A stretch of 64,000 bases of DNA from positions 34,917 to 98,916 of the forward strand of contig NZBF01000018.1 in NCBI GenBank assembly GCA_002687775.1. Reading direction: 5' to 3'. This document shows, piece after piece, positions 9,148 to 17,653 of the stretch (position 1 is the stretch's first letter; each line of letters begins with the position of its first letter). The position numbers and the translations under genes were made by a program. The notes under the pieces are model-generated. The model saw only the letters and a list, made by a program, of their open reading frames with translations. It was not told the origin of the DNA and ran no database searches. The DNA is from Nanobdellota archaeon (GTDB taxonomy: Archaea > Nanoarchaeota > Nanoarchaeia > Woesearchaeales > GW2011-AR9).

Positions 9148-9414
9148 ATTAACACCAAGTTCCTCTGCCATTTCTCGAGCAACTTTCTCTCTGGTTCTAT
9201 GTAAATCTTCATCAGTTATATTCCCATGCTTTTTTCGTCCAGCACCATGTAGCCTAAACGCTCGCATCATATATTCTTGCTTCTCTAAACTAACTAACTT
9301 TTCTCTTAACGCTTCTCTAATAAACTCTGCTTTAGTAGCATAATGATGCTTTTTTATTGCTTTCTCTATTTGGACACTAAAATCATCTTCAAATTTTACA
9401 GTTGTAGCTTCCAT
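9139..9414 (-). CDS. Ribbon-helix-helix protein, probable antitoxin
   Basis: A 91-residue protein. MEATTVKFEDDFSVQIEKAI forms the ribbon and first helix, and the segment from about YATKAEFIREALREKL the second helix, as in CopG/Arc RHH repressors. The C-terminal part is charged and helical, suited to toxin binding. The frame is open for 46 further codons upstream, but that extension crosses the TATA box and an odd GC-rich stretch, so I start at 9414. Its promoter carries a 10-bp direct repeat. It converges with the PIN gene, overlapping by 9 bases. Confidence 0.8.
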   Translation of the reverse strand: MEATTVKFEDDFSVQIEKAIKKHHYATKAEFIREALREKLVSLEKQEYMMRAFRLHGAGRKKHGNITDEDLHRTREKVAREMAEELGVNLD

Positions 9415-9421
9415 TGTAATC

Positions 9422-9447
9422 CTAAGTAATACTAAGTAATATATAAA
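9422..9447 (-). promoter_or_regulatory. RHH gene promoter with two direct repeats (candidate operator)
   Basis: On the plus strand ctaagtaat occurs at 9422-9430 and again at 9432-9440, a spacing of exactly one helical turn. The repeats sit between the TATA box (minus-strand TTTATATA, 9440-9447) and the ATG at 9414. RHH dimers usually bind such 10-bp-spaced direct repeats, so autorepression at the start site is likely. Confidence 0.65.
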
Positions 9448-9607
9448 CTTTGGGGTGTAATTTAGAATTTTTTGCCATTTTCTTATAAGAAACATAATCT
9501 CACTATAAACTGATCGGTTCGGGCGGTCGCTTGCGTCATAACTTCTCCGCATTTACATGCTACGATGGGAACATAAAGTCCCCCCTGCATAACATCATTA
9601 AGTCCAA

Positions 9608-9624
9608 TTCACAACACTTAAATA
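9608..9624 (+). promoter_or_regulatory. Promoter of the SpsF/NeuA-like gene
   Basis: TTCACAAC (9608-9615), one base, then CTTAAATA (9617-9624), ending 23 bp before the ATG at 9647. A clear example of the 8-1-8 promoter pattern. Confidence 0.7.
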
Positions 9625-9646
9625 CCATTACAAAAAGCAAAAAACA

Positions 9647-10687
9647 ATGATTCCAAAGATAGGTATTCTTATTGCATGCAGAATGAAGTCACAGAGATTA
9701 ACAAGGAAAGCTGTCCTGCCGATTGTTGGCAAGCCGATGATTATCCATCAAATTGAACGGATGAAATCAAGTAAGTTTGCTGATGAAATTGTTCTTTGCT
9801 CATCAACACATATGGAAGATCAAGAATTGAAACAATATGCTGAACAAGAAAATATCAAATGGTTTGCAGGAAGTGAAGAAGATGTTCTCGGCAGATTTAT
9901 TGCAGCCGCTGAACAATTTGGATTAACTCATGTTGTGAGAGTTACAGGTGATAACCCACTTACTGACCCTGAATATATTGACCGATTAATTGATAACCAT
10001 TTTGCCACTGAATCTGATTTTTCCAGAACTGAACAGTTACCCATCGGAATGAATGCTGAAGTAATCTCATTATGGTGTTTAAAGAAAGCTCATGAATTGG
10101 CAGATGATCCTAACAAAAGTGAGTACATGACTGCGTATTTGAAACAACCGAAATATTTCAAAATAAATATTATGGATGTTGATGAGTTGCACAGTGAGAA
10201 AGAAATGCGACTTACTGTTGATTACCAGGAAGATTTAGATGTCATGGAACGTATTTATTCAGCTCTTTATTACAATGGAAGAATTTTTTCAATAACTGAA
10301 ATTGTTACTTTATTGAACACAGAAAAAGACATTTTGGAATTGAACAATTCAATCGATGAACGGCCACTACCAAAAGTAAGCATGGGCGGTGAACTAGATC
10401 CAAACTTAAAAAATGTGGTAATTGTAGGCGCTGATCTTAACGGACCTTCAGGAGATATTATCAAAAAAATAAGAAATGAAAAATCATTCAACATTCTTGG
10501 ATTACTTGATGATGATGAGAAACATCAATATTTACAATATGATGGTATCCCTGTCATTGGAAGAGTTTCAAACATAACAAAAGATAATCTCCCAGAAAAT
10601 TCTTCAGTAATTGTTGGATTAGATGAAGGAAGACAAAAAGTTGAGGAAGAGTTAAGGAAAGAAGGTATCAATGTTATTTCTCTGTAG
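9647..10687 (+). CDS. SpsF/NeuA-like cytidylyltransferase with a PglD-type Rossmann tail
   Basis: A 346-residue protein. Residues 1-235 are a CMP-sugar synthetase-type nucleotidyltransferase: ACRMKSQRLTRKAVLPIVGKPM near the start (R/K substrate-binding loop) and VTGDNPLTD for metal binding. After about residue 255, VVIVGADLNGPSG starts a short Rossmann domain like the N-terminal half of PglD acetyltransferases, but the left-handed beta-helix acyltransferase that should follow is absent. The gene at 44071-45462 has the same first two parts plus the missing domain, so this is a shortened paralogue. Likely role: activation of a nonulosonate or related sugar with CMP. Ends in TAG. Confidence 0.8.
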   Translation: MIPKIGILIACRMKSQRLTRKAVLPIVGKPMIIHQIERMKSSKFADEIVLCSSTHMEDQELKQYAEQENIKWFAGSEEDVLGRFIAAAEQFGLTHVVRVTGDNPLTDPEYIDRLIDNHFATESDFSRTEQLPIGMNAEVISLWCLKKAHELADDPNKSEYMTAYLKQPKYFKINIMDVDELHSEKEMRLTVDYQEDLDVMERIYSALYYNGRIFSITEIVTLLNTEKDILELNNSIDERPLPKVSMGGELDPNLKNVVIVGADLNGPSGDIIKKIRNEKSFNILGLLDDDEKHQYLQYDGIPVIGRVSNITKDNLPENSSVIVGLDEGRQKVEEELRKEGINVISL

Positions 10688-10692
10688 ACTCT

Positions 10693-10709
10693 TTCACAAC
10701 GTTTATAAA
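10693..10709 (+). promoter_or_regulatory. Promoter of the GT2-DUF2304-GT4-GT39 operon
   Basis: TTCACAAC, one base, then TTTATAAA, ending 22 bp before the ATG at 10731. The upstream octamer is identical to the one at 9608. Confidence 0.7.
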
Positions 10710-10730
10710 CAATTTTTCTGACAAAGATGT

Positions 10731-11384
10731 ATGAGTTTGTTTGCTATCATCCCCTGCTATAACGAAGAGAAAACTATTGCTGATGTCATTGATATCACTC
10801 AAAAACATGTTGACCACGTTGTCGTTGTTGATGATGGATCCGCGGATAACACTGAGGCAATTGCTCAACTAACTGGAGTTACCGTACTACGACATGACGT
10901 CAATTTAGGAAAAGGAGCAGCATTAAAAACAGGGTGTGATTATGCATACATGCACCATGCTTCAAAAATGGTAGTATTGGATGGTGACGGTCAGCATGAT
11001 GCTAATGAAATTCCTCGATTTGTTGAAGCATTAAAAAAGAATGATATTGTGTTTGGATCTCGAACATTTTCAAAAGAGATGCCTTCCGTACTGAAGAAGG
11101 GAAATGAGGGGTTAAATTTGATTGTCCAGCTTTTATATGGAGTCAAATTAAAAGATACACAATCAGGGTTCCGAGCATTCACTGTAGAGAGTTACAAAAA
11201 AATAAGATGGACAGCTACCGACTACAGCATGGAAAGTGAGATGATTGCTAATGTTGGCAAGAATAAGTTGAGGTACAAAGAATTGGAAATTAAGACAAAA
11301 TACTTGGATAGGTATAAAGGAACAACCGTTGTCGACGGATTAAAGATTGGAATGAGTATGTTGTTATGGAGACTTAGGAAATGA
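10731..11384 (+). CDS. GT2 polyprenyl-phosphate glycosyltransferase (DPM1-like)
   Basis: A 217-residue GT-A enzyme. FAIIPCYNEEKTI at the start, VVVVDDGSADNT, the DxD motif in VLDGDGQHD (about residue 86) and DTQSGFRAF are typical of dolichol-phosphate mannose/glucose synthases. It would load a sugar onto polyprenyl phosphate at the inner membrane face, giving the donor for the GT39-like enzymes nearby. The next gene, a DUF2304 membrane protein, overlaps by 4 bases, a common partnership for short GT2 enzymes without their own helices. Confidence 0.88.
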   Translation: MSLFAIIPCYNEEKTIADVIDITQKHVDHVVVVDDGSADNTEAIAQLTGVTVLRHDVNLGKGAALKTGCDYAYMHHASKMVVLDGDGQHDANEIPRFVEALKKNDIVFGSRTFSKEMPSVLKKGNEGLNLIVQLLYGVKLKDTQSGFRAFTVESYKKIRWTATDYSMESEMIANVGKNKLRYKELEIKTKYLDRYKGTTVVDGLKIGMSMLLWRLRK

Positions 11385-11719
11385 CAATAATTGGTATTCA
11401 AGTGTTAGGTGTACTTTTCGCTGGGTTTATGTTCTACTTAACATTCTTACATCAAAGAAGAAATGAGTTTACCGCTAAAGAAACATTATTTTGGTTTGGT
11501 ACATGGGTAGCATTTCTGCTGTTAGTTATTTTTCCAACCACTTTAGACTTTTTTATCAAAGGCGTTCTCGGTTTTTCAAGAAAATTAGATTTCTTTATCG
11601 TACTTGGTTTCATGTTTCTGCTTGGGATACTTTTTCACACGTACATTATTATGCGGAAAACACAGAATAGAGTTGAAAAATTAGTTCGACATATGGCCAT
11701 TGAGAGAAAGAAAAAATGA
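11381..11719 (+). CDS. DUF2304 small membrane protein
   Basis: A 112-residue protein with three hydrophobic segments (about 4-22, 38-56 and 70-90) and a basic tail ending in ERKKK. Length, the layout and the RRNEFTAKETLFW-type linker match DUF2304 proteins that sit beside GT2 polyprenol-sugar synthases. It overlaps the GT2 before it and the GT4 after it by 4 bases each, so it is made in step with them. It probably anchors or assists the GT2. Confidence 0.8.
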   Translation: MTIIGIQVLGVLFAGFMFYLTFLHQRRNEFTAKETLFWFGTWVAFLLLVIFPTTLDFFIKGVLGFSRKLDFFIVLGFMFLLGILFHTYIIMRKTQNRVEKLVRHMAIERKKK

Positions 11720-12819
11720 ACATTCTTTTTGTATGTGAAAATTATCTCCCACATTTTGGGGGAGCTGAAGTAGTATTCAAAAATTTAGCTGAGAGATATG
11801 TAGAGTTAGGACATTCTGTAGATTTGGTTACTCACCGAATGCAAGGAACTAAAAAAAATGAAATTATTGGAGGAGTTACTATTCATAGAATTCCTTCACT
11901 GTACTCACGGTACTTGTTCACATTTTCATCAATTCTTAAAACAGTACAGTTAGCAAAAAAAAGTGATATTATTCAAACAACGACGTTCAATGGAGCAGTT
12001 CCTGCCTGGATTGCAGGCAAAGTAACAGGGAAGAAAGTGGTGTTAACTGTCCATGAAGTCTGGGGCGGGAAATGGAAAAAAGTGACTGGTTTTTCTCATC
12101 TGAAATCATGGTTGCATGAATTTCTGGAATGGTGTATTTACAAATTACCATTTGACAAATATGTATGTGTCTCTGAAGCTACTCGTAAGGATTTGTTGAA
12201 GAGAATTAATGAAAAAAAAGTCCAAGTAATTCACAATGGGTTTGATTATGACTTTTGGAATCCTGATAATTATGATGCTCGAAAATTATTGCCCAATAAC
12301 TATGTTTTTTTCTCCTGGGGACGACCTGGCGCATCAAAGGGGTTTCAGTATGTTATCAAAGCAATGAGTATTGTTCGAAAAAAAATTCCTGGTGCTCGCT
12401 TAGTGCTTATGTTTGGATCAGCTGACAAATATAAGAAAAAGTTTCTTGAATTGAAAAGGTTGATTAGGGATAAAAATTTACAGGATGTTGTGAAAATTTT
12501 GAGACCTGTTCAACATGGTGAATTAGGACACATTTTGAAAAGTATTGACTGCGGAGTTGTTCCTTCCGTTGCGGAAGGATTTGGGTACAATGCCATTGAA
12601 GTTACTGCCATGGGAAAACCTGTAATTGTCAGCGATGCTGGTTCACTTCCCGAAGTTGTAAGTGGTGAACATGTTATTTTCGAATCAACAAATGTTCCTG
12701 ACTTGGCAAAGAAAATGATTGCTGTTCATAACGGAGAAGTTGTGAAAACTCCTATTAAAAAGTTTGAGTGGAAGTCTACCATAGACAACTATTTAAAGAC
12801 ATATAAGTCGGTCATGTAA
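11716..12819 (+). CDS. GT4-family glycosyltransferase
   Basis: A 367-residue GT-B enzyme. NYLPHFGGAEVVFKNLAERY is the N-terminal glycine-rich loop, and AEGFGYNAIEVTAMGKPVIVSD contains the E-x7-E donor-binding motif of GT4 enzymes. It would add a sugar from a nucleotide donor to the growing lipid-linked glycan on the cytosolic face. It overlaps the DUF2304 gene by 4 bases and is followed after one base by a GT39-like gene. Confidence 0.9.
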   Translation: MNILFVCENYLPHFGGAEVVFKNLAERYVELGHSVDLVTHRMQGTKKNEIIGGVTIHRIPSLYSRYLFTFSSILKTVQLAKKSDIIQTTTFNGAVPAWIAGKVTGKKVVLTVHEVWGGKWKKVTGFSHLKSWLHEFLEWCIYKLPFDKYVCVSEATRKDLLKRINEKKVQVIHNGFDYDFWNPDNYDARKLLPNNYVFFSWGRPGASKGFQYVIKAMSIVRKKIPGARLVLMFGSADKYKKKFLELKRLIRDKNLQDVVKILRPVQHGELGHILKSIDCGVVPSVAEGFGYNAIEVTAMGKPVIVSDAGSLPEVVSGEHVIFESTNVPDLAKKMIAVHNGEVVKTPIKKFEWKSTIDNYLKTYKSVM

Positions 12820-12820
12820 G

Positions 12821-14482
12821 ATGAAAAAAAGTATTAAAATATTGTTTGTAATTTTAGTAGTAGGTTTACTTCTACGAACTTTGGCAGCACATAATGCACA
12901 TTTAAATCCTGATGAATTGGCGTACGCATTAACACCAGTGAACATCATTTCAACAGGTAAAATTTCAACATTCCATCAATCTCCTGCATACTTTTATTTG
13001 ACGGATATGGCCTACTCGTTATTTGGAGTGAGTGCTTTAACGAGCAGATTAACTGGTGTTGTATTCGCAAGTTTGACAATCCTCGTGGTTTTCTTGCTGG
13101 CAAACGAATTTTTCAGGAATAAAAAGAAGTCATTGATTGCTGCATTTCTTTTTGCAGTGTCAGGATATGCCATCCAATTTAACACAGAAATGGACGGTAT
13201 CACTATTTTCTTTGTGTTACTCAGTATGTTATTTTACATGAAAGGATTCAAGAAAGACGAATTTTATTTGTTGTCAGCATTGTTCCTGGGACTAGGTTTA
13301 GTGAACAAACCTCTCGCTGCACTGTTAGTTCCGTTGTATATTGGGCATTACTTTGCACGCACAAGGAAGTTTCCCAAGAAAAGAATGAGAGTTGTCTTCT
13401 ATGCGGCATTGATGGTTTTGATAATTCTCATGCCTATATTTTCGTACAATTATTTGTTGTATAAGGAGAAGAACACAGTCGATATTTTCTTCTCATCATA
13501 TTTATCTGATGTTAACCAAAATCAATACGCCGGGTTAGGTATAGATAAGCCATGGAATTTTAACAGGTTTACAAAAGTTGCCGTGGACAAAGCGAAGGCA
13601 CTCCTATGTTTTGATGCTATCATTTTCTTACTGGGAATTTTGGGATTACTTTTAGCCTTAAAGAAGAAAGAGAAATGGACAGGATTGTTCATTTCTTTCA
13701 TTGCATTATATGCAATATTTTTATGGGGTAAAGGCGGTGGTGGTAGTGCAAATCATCAAGTTTTCTTTATTCCATTTTTAGCTATTGGAGCAACGTATAC
13801 TTTACTGAAAATATCTTCTCATCTTCGTTTAAAGAAAAACGTATTAATGGGAGTACTGGGAATCATATTAATTGTTAACGTAATTTCTATTTCAGACGTT
13901 CTTACAGAACAATCTGCACTTGGTCAATTGCAAGATGTCGCGAGAGATTTTGAAGAAGGTTCCCTGGTTTTAGTTGATGAGCGGATTTACCTTGGGAATG
14001 TTGCATGGGCATTCCATGACCAAAATTATATTACCACAAAGGATTTTGAACAATTTGTTAATCAGCAACCTGCACTTCCTGGAGAACCTGAACAGATTAC
14101 CACTTATTTCATTGAATGTGTTTCAAAAGATTGTGGTTGGGGACGAGGGTTGAAAGATAATATTGAAATACAGCAACGAGCAGATACCATTGCAAATGTT
14201 TTCCAGCAGGGGTCGCCTGAAGGTTTAGAAATTACTGATGGTATGGACACATACAAAGTGTTGGAAACAAAAAGTTTAATGAAAGCTTCGTTATTACCAG
14301 TAACTGAATTAGGTCATTGGTTTTATTTATATTCTGTAGATTGGAAAGCTCAAGGACAGGAATTTGATGCGTATTCCAGTCGAGGATTCTTACATAAGTT
14401 AGGGAAAGTTATTTTGTGGATTGACATTCTACTTATTCTTGGAAGTATCTGGTTTATTTTCAGGTATCTCTTTTTTCGGTAA
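12821..14482 (+). CDS. GT39/ArnT-like membrane glycosyltransferase, copy 1
   Basis: A 553-residue GT-C protein with about ten helices and a C-terminal soluble part. The first external loop carries NPDELAY (D31-E32), the acidic pair used by PMT/ArnT enzymes, followed by SPAYFYL. It would move a sugar from polyprenyl phosphate to a glycan or lipid outside the cell. The soluble domain contains CVSKDCGWGRG, and the paralogue at 15123 has CASGDCGWGSG at the matching place, so two cysteines and a GWG turn are conserved, perhaps as a disulfide. One base separates it from the GT4. Confidence 0.85.
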   Translation: MKKSIKILFVILVVGLLLRTLAAHNAHLNPDELAYALTPVNIISTGKISTFHQSPAYFYLTDMAYSLFGVSALTSRLTGVVFASLTILVVFLLANEFFRNKKKSLIAAFLFAVSGYAIQFNTEMDGITIFFVLLSMLFYMKGFKKDEFYLLSALFLGLGLVNKPLAALLVPLYIGHYFARTRKFPKKRMRVVFYAALMVLIILMPIFSYNYLLYKEKNTVDIFFSSYLSDVNQNQYAGLGIDKPWNFNRFTKVAVDKAKALLCFDAIIFLLGILGLLLALKKKEKWTGLFISFIALYAIFLWGKGGGGSANHQVFFIPFLAIGATYTLLKISSHLRLKKNVLMGVLGIILIVNVISISDVLTEQSALGQLQDVARDFEEGSLVLVDERIYLGNVAWAFHDQNYITTKDFEQFVNQQPALPGEPEQITTYFIECVSKDCGWGRGLKDNIEIQQRADTIANVFQQGSPEGLEITDGMDTYKVLETKSLMKASLLPVTELGHWFYLYSVDWKAQGQEFDAYSSRGFLHKLGKVILWIDILLILGSIWFIFRYLFFR

Positions 14483-14485
14483 ACA

Positions 14486-14493
14486 TTTATAAA
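14486..14493 (+). promoter_or_regulatory. TATA box for the ferredoxin-DUF4346 gene
   Basis: TTTATAAA ends 23 bp before the ATG at 14516, giving the gene its own leaderless transcript. Confidence 0.6.
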
Positions 14494-14515
14494 TGAGAAA
14501 TTCTATGAGATATAT

Positions 14516-15088
14516 ATGAAAAAAGATATCAAGATTGCTTTCGATAAGAACAAATGTACTGGTGCAGGGAAATGTGCCGCGGTGTATAATGATCGATTTA
14601 GATTGCAGCGCGGGAAGGCACGTATTAAAGGAGTTTCACCACAGGATGGTGTGTTTTCTGTTTCCATAAAAGCAAACGATGCTGAATTAGAGAAAGCAAT
14701 ATTATCTTCTCGAGTATGTCCATCTGGAGCTATTGCAGTAACTGATGAAAATAAAAAAAAATTAGTGAAGAAAAGAAGTGCAGTGAATGCTAAGATTGTA
14801 AATGCCAAATATGATGACAACACTGAATTCAAGATTGACAGAAAAGGATATTTTTTGATAAGAGTTAATGAACGGACATCACGGATTGAAGTTGCGTTTT
14901 GTAACAAAGATCATGAGATTACCTTAAAGGTTATCGGTAAAAAACCTATTGATATTTATCATACTATTTTGAATAAAGAGAAAGTTCCCATTCGAAAAGA
15001 TCACGCTGCTTATTTGGGAAGAGAATTACAGAAAGCTTATTTCGCTCTTTCTAAGGGATTGAATTATATTCAAGATGAAGAACTTTAA
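14516..15088 (+). CDS. Ferredoxin domain fused to a DUF4346-like domain
   Basis: A 190-residue protein. Residues 1-80 are a single-cluster ferredoxin with C14, C20 and C68-Pro; the usual middle cysteine is Ala17, which predicts a [3Fe-4S] cluster. The C-terminal half (about 105-190), with GYFLIRVN, DHAAYLGRELQKA and a final NYIQDEEL, resembles DUF4346, a domain seen on archaeal folate/pterin-linked proteins. No glycan role is evident although it lies between two GT39 genes. It has its own promoter and the function is unknown; electron transfer to a pterin- or folate-type reaction is a guess. Confidence 0.65.
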   Translation: MKKDIKIAFDKNKCTGAGKCAAVYNDRFRLQRGKARIKGVSPQDGVFSVSIKANDAELEKAILSSRVCPSGAIAVTDENKKKLVKKRSAVNAKIVNAKYDDNTEFKIDRKGYFLIRVNERTSRIEVAFCNKDHEITLKVIGKKPIDIYHTILNKEKVPIRKDHAAYLGRELQKAYFALSKGLNYIQDEEL

Positions 15089-15122
15089 TAAAGAATATAA
15101 AGGATAACATTCTCAACTTTCC

Positions 15123-16844
15123 GTGAAAAAGACAACATTAATTCTATTAGGAATCATTCTACTAGGTCTACTCCTGAGAGTACAAGTAGCAGGGAATGTT
15201 CACGTTAATTCAGATGAAGCCATCTATGTCACGCACGGTCTGGGTTTCATTGATTCTGGAAGGATTTCTGTCTTTGAACAATCACCAACGTATTACTACC
15301 TCTCAGATTTAGTTTATACCTATTTCAATCTCAGCTCGACAACGGGACGGTTACTTTCAATAATTGGAAGTGTACTATCAATCATCTTAATTTATTTCAT
15401 CACAAAAAAGTTCTACAATAAAAATGTTGGATTACTCGCAGCTTTTTTATTTTCAATCTCAGGATTTGCCATTGCATTCAACACCGAAATGGATATGCTG
15501 ATGTATTTCTTCATTTTACTTAGTATGTATTTCTTGATGAAAGCGATGGATGAAGAAAAAGAAATTGGTAAGTATCACTTACTTTCAATGTGTTCGTACG
15601 TCCTTGCGGTGATGATTAAACCATTGGCAGTTCCCGCAATAGTTCCGTTGGCCGTTTATTACATTTCAAAAAGGAGAAAAAGTTCGTTAACCAATCATTT
15701 GAAAGTTATCGGAATATTTTTCATTGTTGGAATTGCGTTATCGTCACCCGTACTTACTTATAATTACATATTGTATAAAGACCAGGGAATAGTTGACGGT
15801 GTTTTCTCACAATATTTTAACATACCACTAGAGGAATATAAAGATTATCAAGTAGACAAAGAATGGAGTGTTTCTTACTTATCAAATAGGTTTAAAGATA
15901 TCACACATAAAATGTTTACAAAAGATTTTTTCTTACTGTTTTTCGGATTGCTTGGGTTAGGAATCTCGGCTTGGCGACATAAAAATAAAATAAATTACTT
16001 ATTCATACCACTTTTCATAGTTTATTTCTATTTCATGGGGATACATGGTGGACAGAACCATTACATTATTTTCATGGCAATGTTTAGTGTATATGCAGCA
16101 GTTAGCATACGTTGGCTTATTGCGAGAAAGGAAAAATATTTTCCATTTATCACAATGCCCAGGAAAAAATTATTTTACTGGTTCTTGGCAATCATTGTAG
16201 TCGTTAACATTTTTGCCATCCGTGGACCATTAACTGATAAAGCAGCAACTAATCAATTACAAGAATTTTTTTCAACAATTGATAATAAAAATACGCTAGT
16301 TATAGTTGATCCAAACATGTATACGGCTTCAAGAAATTATGCATTTGCCCATAACAATTTTGTGTGGGCTGACGATTTCTCACAACACATAGATTATTTC
16401 CATAAGGACCCTTCGAAACCTCGAAGGGTTACGTCCTATTACGTTTACTGCGCCAGTGGTGATTGTGGTTGGGGAAGTGGAAGAAATAATACTGAAATAA
16501 ATCAACAATCTTCACTCAAATTTATCAAAGATGTGTATGGAGAACCAAAAGCTATTGCAACGTTCTCAGATAATTTAAAGAAGGGATCGTACACTTATGA
16601 AGCATTCATGGGAGATATGACTGTTCCTGGGAATTACTTAGGATATGTTCACAACAGAGATAGATTTTTTTCTCACGCATTCAATTATTTCAATGATGAC
16701 CAAACATTTGATTACATTGATGTAGAAAAACTTAATTTCACGGATCGTTTATTGTATAAAATCTCACGAATGTTACTTATCCTGCAGGTATTTTTTTCCA
16801 TAGCACTAATGATATACACAGCATTACTACTTCGACGAACGTAA
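15123..16844 (+). CDS. GT39/ArnT-like membrane glycosyltransferase, copy 2
   Basis: A 573-residue paralogue of the gene at 12821, with the same start MKK, the D31-E32 acidic pair (NSDEAIY), SPTYYYL and the cysteine motif CASGDCGWGSG in the C-terminal soluble domain. Start codon GTG, 22 bp after a TATA-like AATATAAA. It would use a polyprenyl-phosphate sugar on the outer face of the membrane. Its 3' end overlaps the convergent methyltransferase by 18 bases. The two copies probably recognise different donors or acceptors. Confidence 0.83.
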   Translation: MKKTTLILLGIILLGLLLRVQVAGNVHVNSDEAIYVTHGLGFIDSGRISVFEQSPTYYYLSDLVYTYFNLSSTTGRLLSIIGSVLSIILIYFITKKFYNKNVGLLAAFLFSISGFAIAFNTEMDMLMYFFILLSMYFLMKAMDEEKEIGKYHLLSMCSYVLAVMIKPLAVPAIVPLAVYYISKRRKSSLTNHLKVIGIFFIVGIALSSPVLTYNYILYKDQGIVDGVFSQYFNIPLEEYKDYQVDKEWSVSYLSNRFKDITHKMFTKDFFLLFFGLLGLGISAWRHKNKINYLFIPLFIVYFYFMGIHGGQNHYIIFMAMFSVYAAVSIRWLIARKEKYFPFITMPRKKLFYWFLAIIVVVNIFAIRGPLTDKAATNQLQEFFSTIDNKNTLVIVDPNMYTASRNYAFAHNNFVWADDFSQHIDYFHKDPSKPRRVTSYYVYCASGDCGWGSGRNNTEINQQSSLKFIKDVYGEPKAIATFSDNLKKGSYTYEAFMGDMTVPGNYLGYVHNRDRFFSHAFNYFNDDQTFDYIDVEKLNFTDRLLYKISRMLLILQVFFSIALMIYTALLLRRT

Positions 16845-17558
16845 TTTGCCAATTGAATACAGATGTTCGCCCACGGGAAATACAAAATTGTTCTCAAGAT
16901 GTTTATACCAGAAATTAAGTAATTTATCAGTAAAAAAGTTTACTGCACCAAAGGGATATTCATCTTTCTTGAAAATTTTCAGGTAAAGTGCGCCGAAAAT
17001 CATTGCGAAACTGTAATATTTTTGGTACATGACTCTGTATCCTGTCCTGTTTAGCTTAGATTTCATTGATTTTTTTGTGTATCTTCTAAGATGGCCTATG
17101 CGTCTATCCCTTAAATTAAATAGGGAAGAAAATGCTGGAACAGTAATTATAATATGCCCATTTTCTTTCAAAAGATGTTGTGCATCTTTCATCATTTGTT
17201 CATCTTCTTCAATGTGTTCAAGAACCCCAGCAAACAAAACAACATCAAATTTTTCTTCTGGTTCAAATTTGTTCAATTCGGTAATATGAAACTGTACCGG
17301 GATATTTTTTTCTAAAGATTTCTTGCGTGCTAACTCAATTAACCGGGGACTTATATCAATCCCAGTTACATCCAAATTTTTCTCTGCGAGATATGTCGTA
17401 ACTTTCCCTAAACCACACCCTATATCAAGAACACGCCGAGCACCCGTTTTTTTAATGAGTTTAAGTATACCTTCCGCACGCTGCTCATTATAATTCTCCA
17501 CTTCTTTATCAAGAGTAATTTCAGCTAATTCAGTTTGGAACTGTTCATATTGATTCAT
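16827..17558 (-). CDS. SAM-dependent methyltransferase
   Basis: A 243-residue class I methyltransferase. RVLDIGCGLGKVTTYLAEKNLDVTGIDIS covers motifs I and II, DVVLFAGVLEHIEED is the post-I region. The C-terminal half (YPFGAVNFF, LENNFVFPVGEHLYSIG) resembles enzymes found in polysaccharide loci. The frame is open 19 codons farther upstream, but the TATA box ATTTAAATA at 17585-17593 sits 27 bp before MNQYEQF, so 17558 is the start. Substrate unknown, probably a sugar or lipid-linked glycan. Confidence 0.8.
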   Translation of the reverse strand: MNQYEQFQTELAEITLDKEVENYNEQRAEGILKLIKKTGARRVLDIGCGLGKVTTYLAEKNLDVTGIDISPRLIELARKKSLEKNIPVQFHITELNKFEPEEKFDVVLFAGVLEHIEEDEQMMKDAQHLLKENGHIIITVPAFSSLFNLRDRRIGHLRRYTKKSMKSKLNRTGYRVMYQKYYSFAMIFGALYLKIFKKDEYPFGAVNFFTDKLLNFWYKHLENNFVFPVGEHLYSIGKLRSSK

Positions 17559-17653
17559 ACAAATATTCTGTTTTTTAGTTGTATTTAAATGTATCTGCAA
17601 TGGTACGTGTTTCATAGGAACATATTTATATCAACTATTTTACTTGATGAAAA

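Noticed and set aside
9415..9552. 46-codon N-terminal extension of the RHH gene
   Set aside because: It crosses the TATA box and direct repeats, and the reading MRRSYDASDRPNRS comes from the GC-rich intergenic stretch; the RHH fold starts at 9414.
9500..9600. tRNA gene in the GC-rich intergenic stretch
   Set aside because: No cloverleaf pairing, T-loop or acceptor stem could be assembled by eye.
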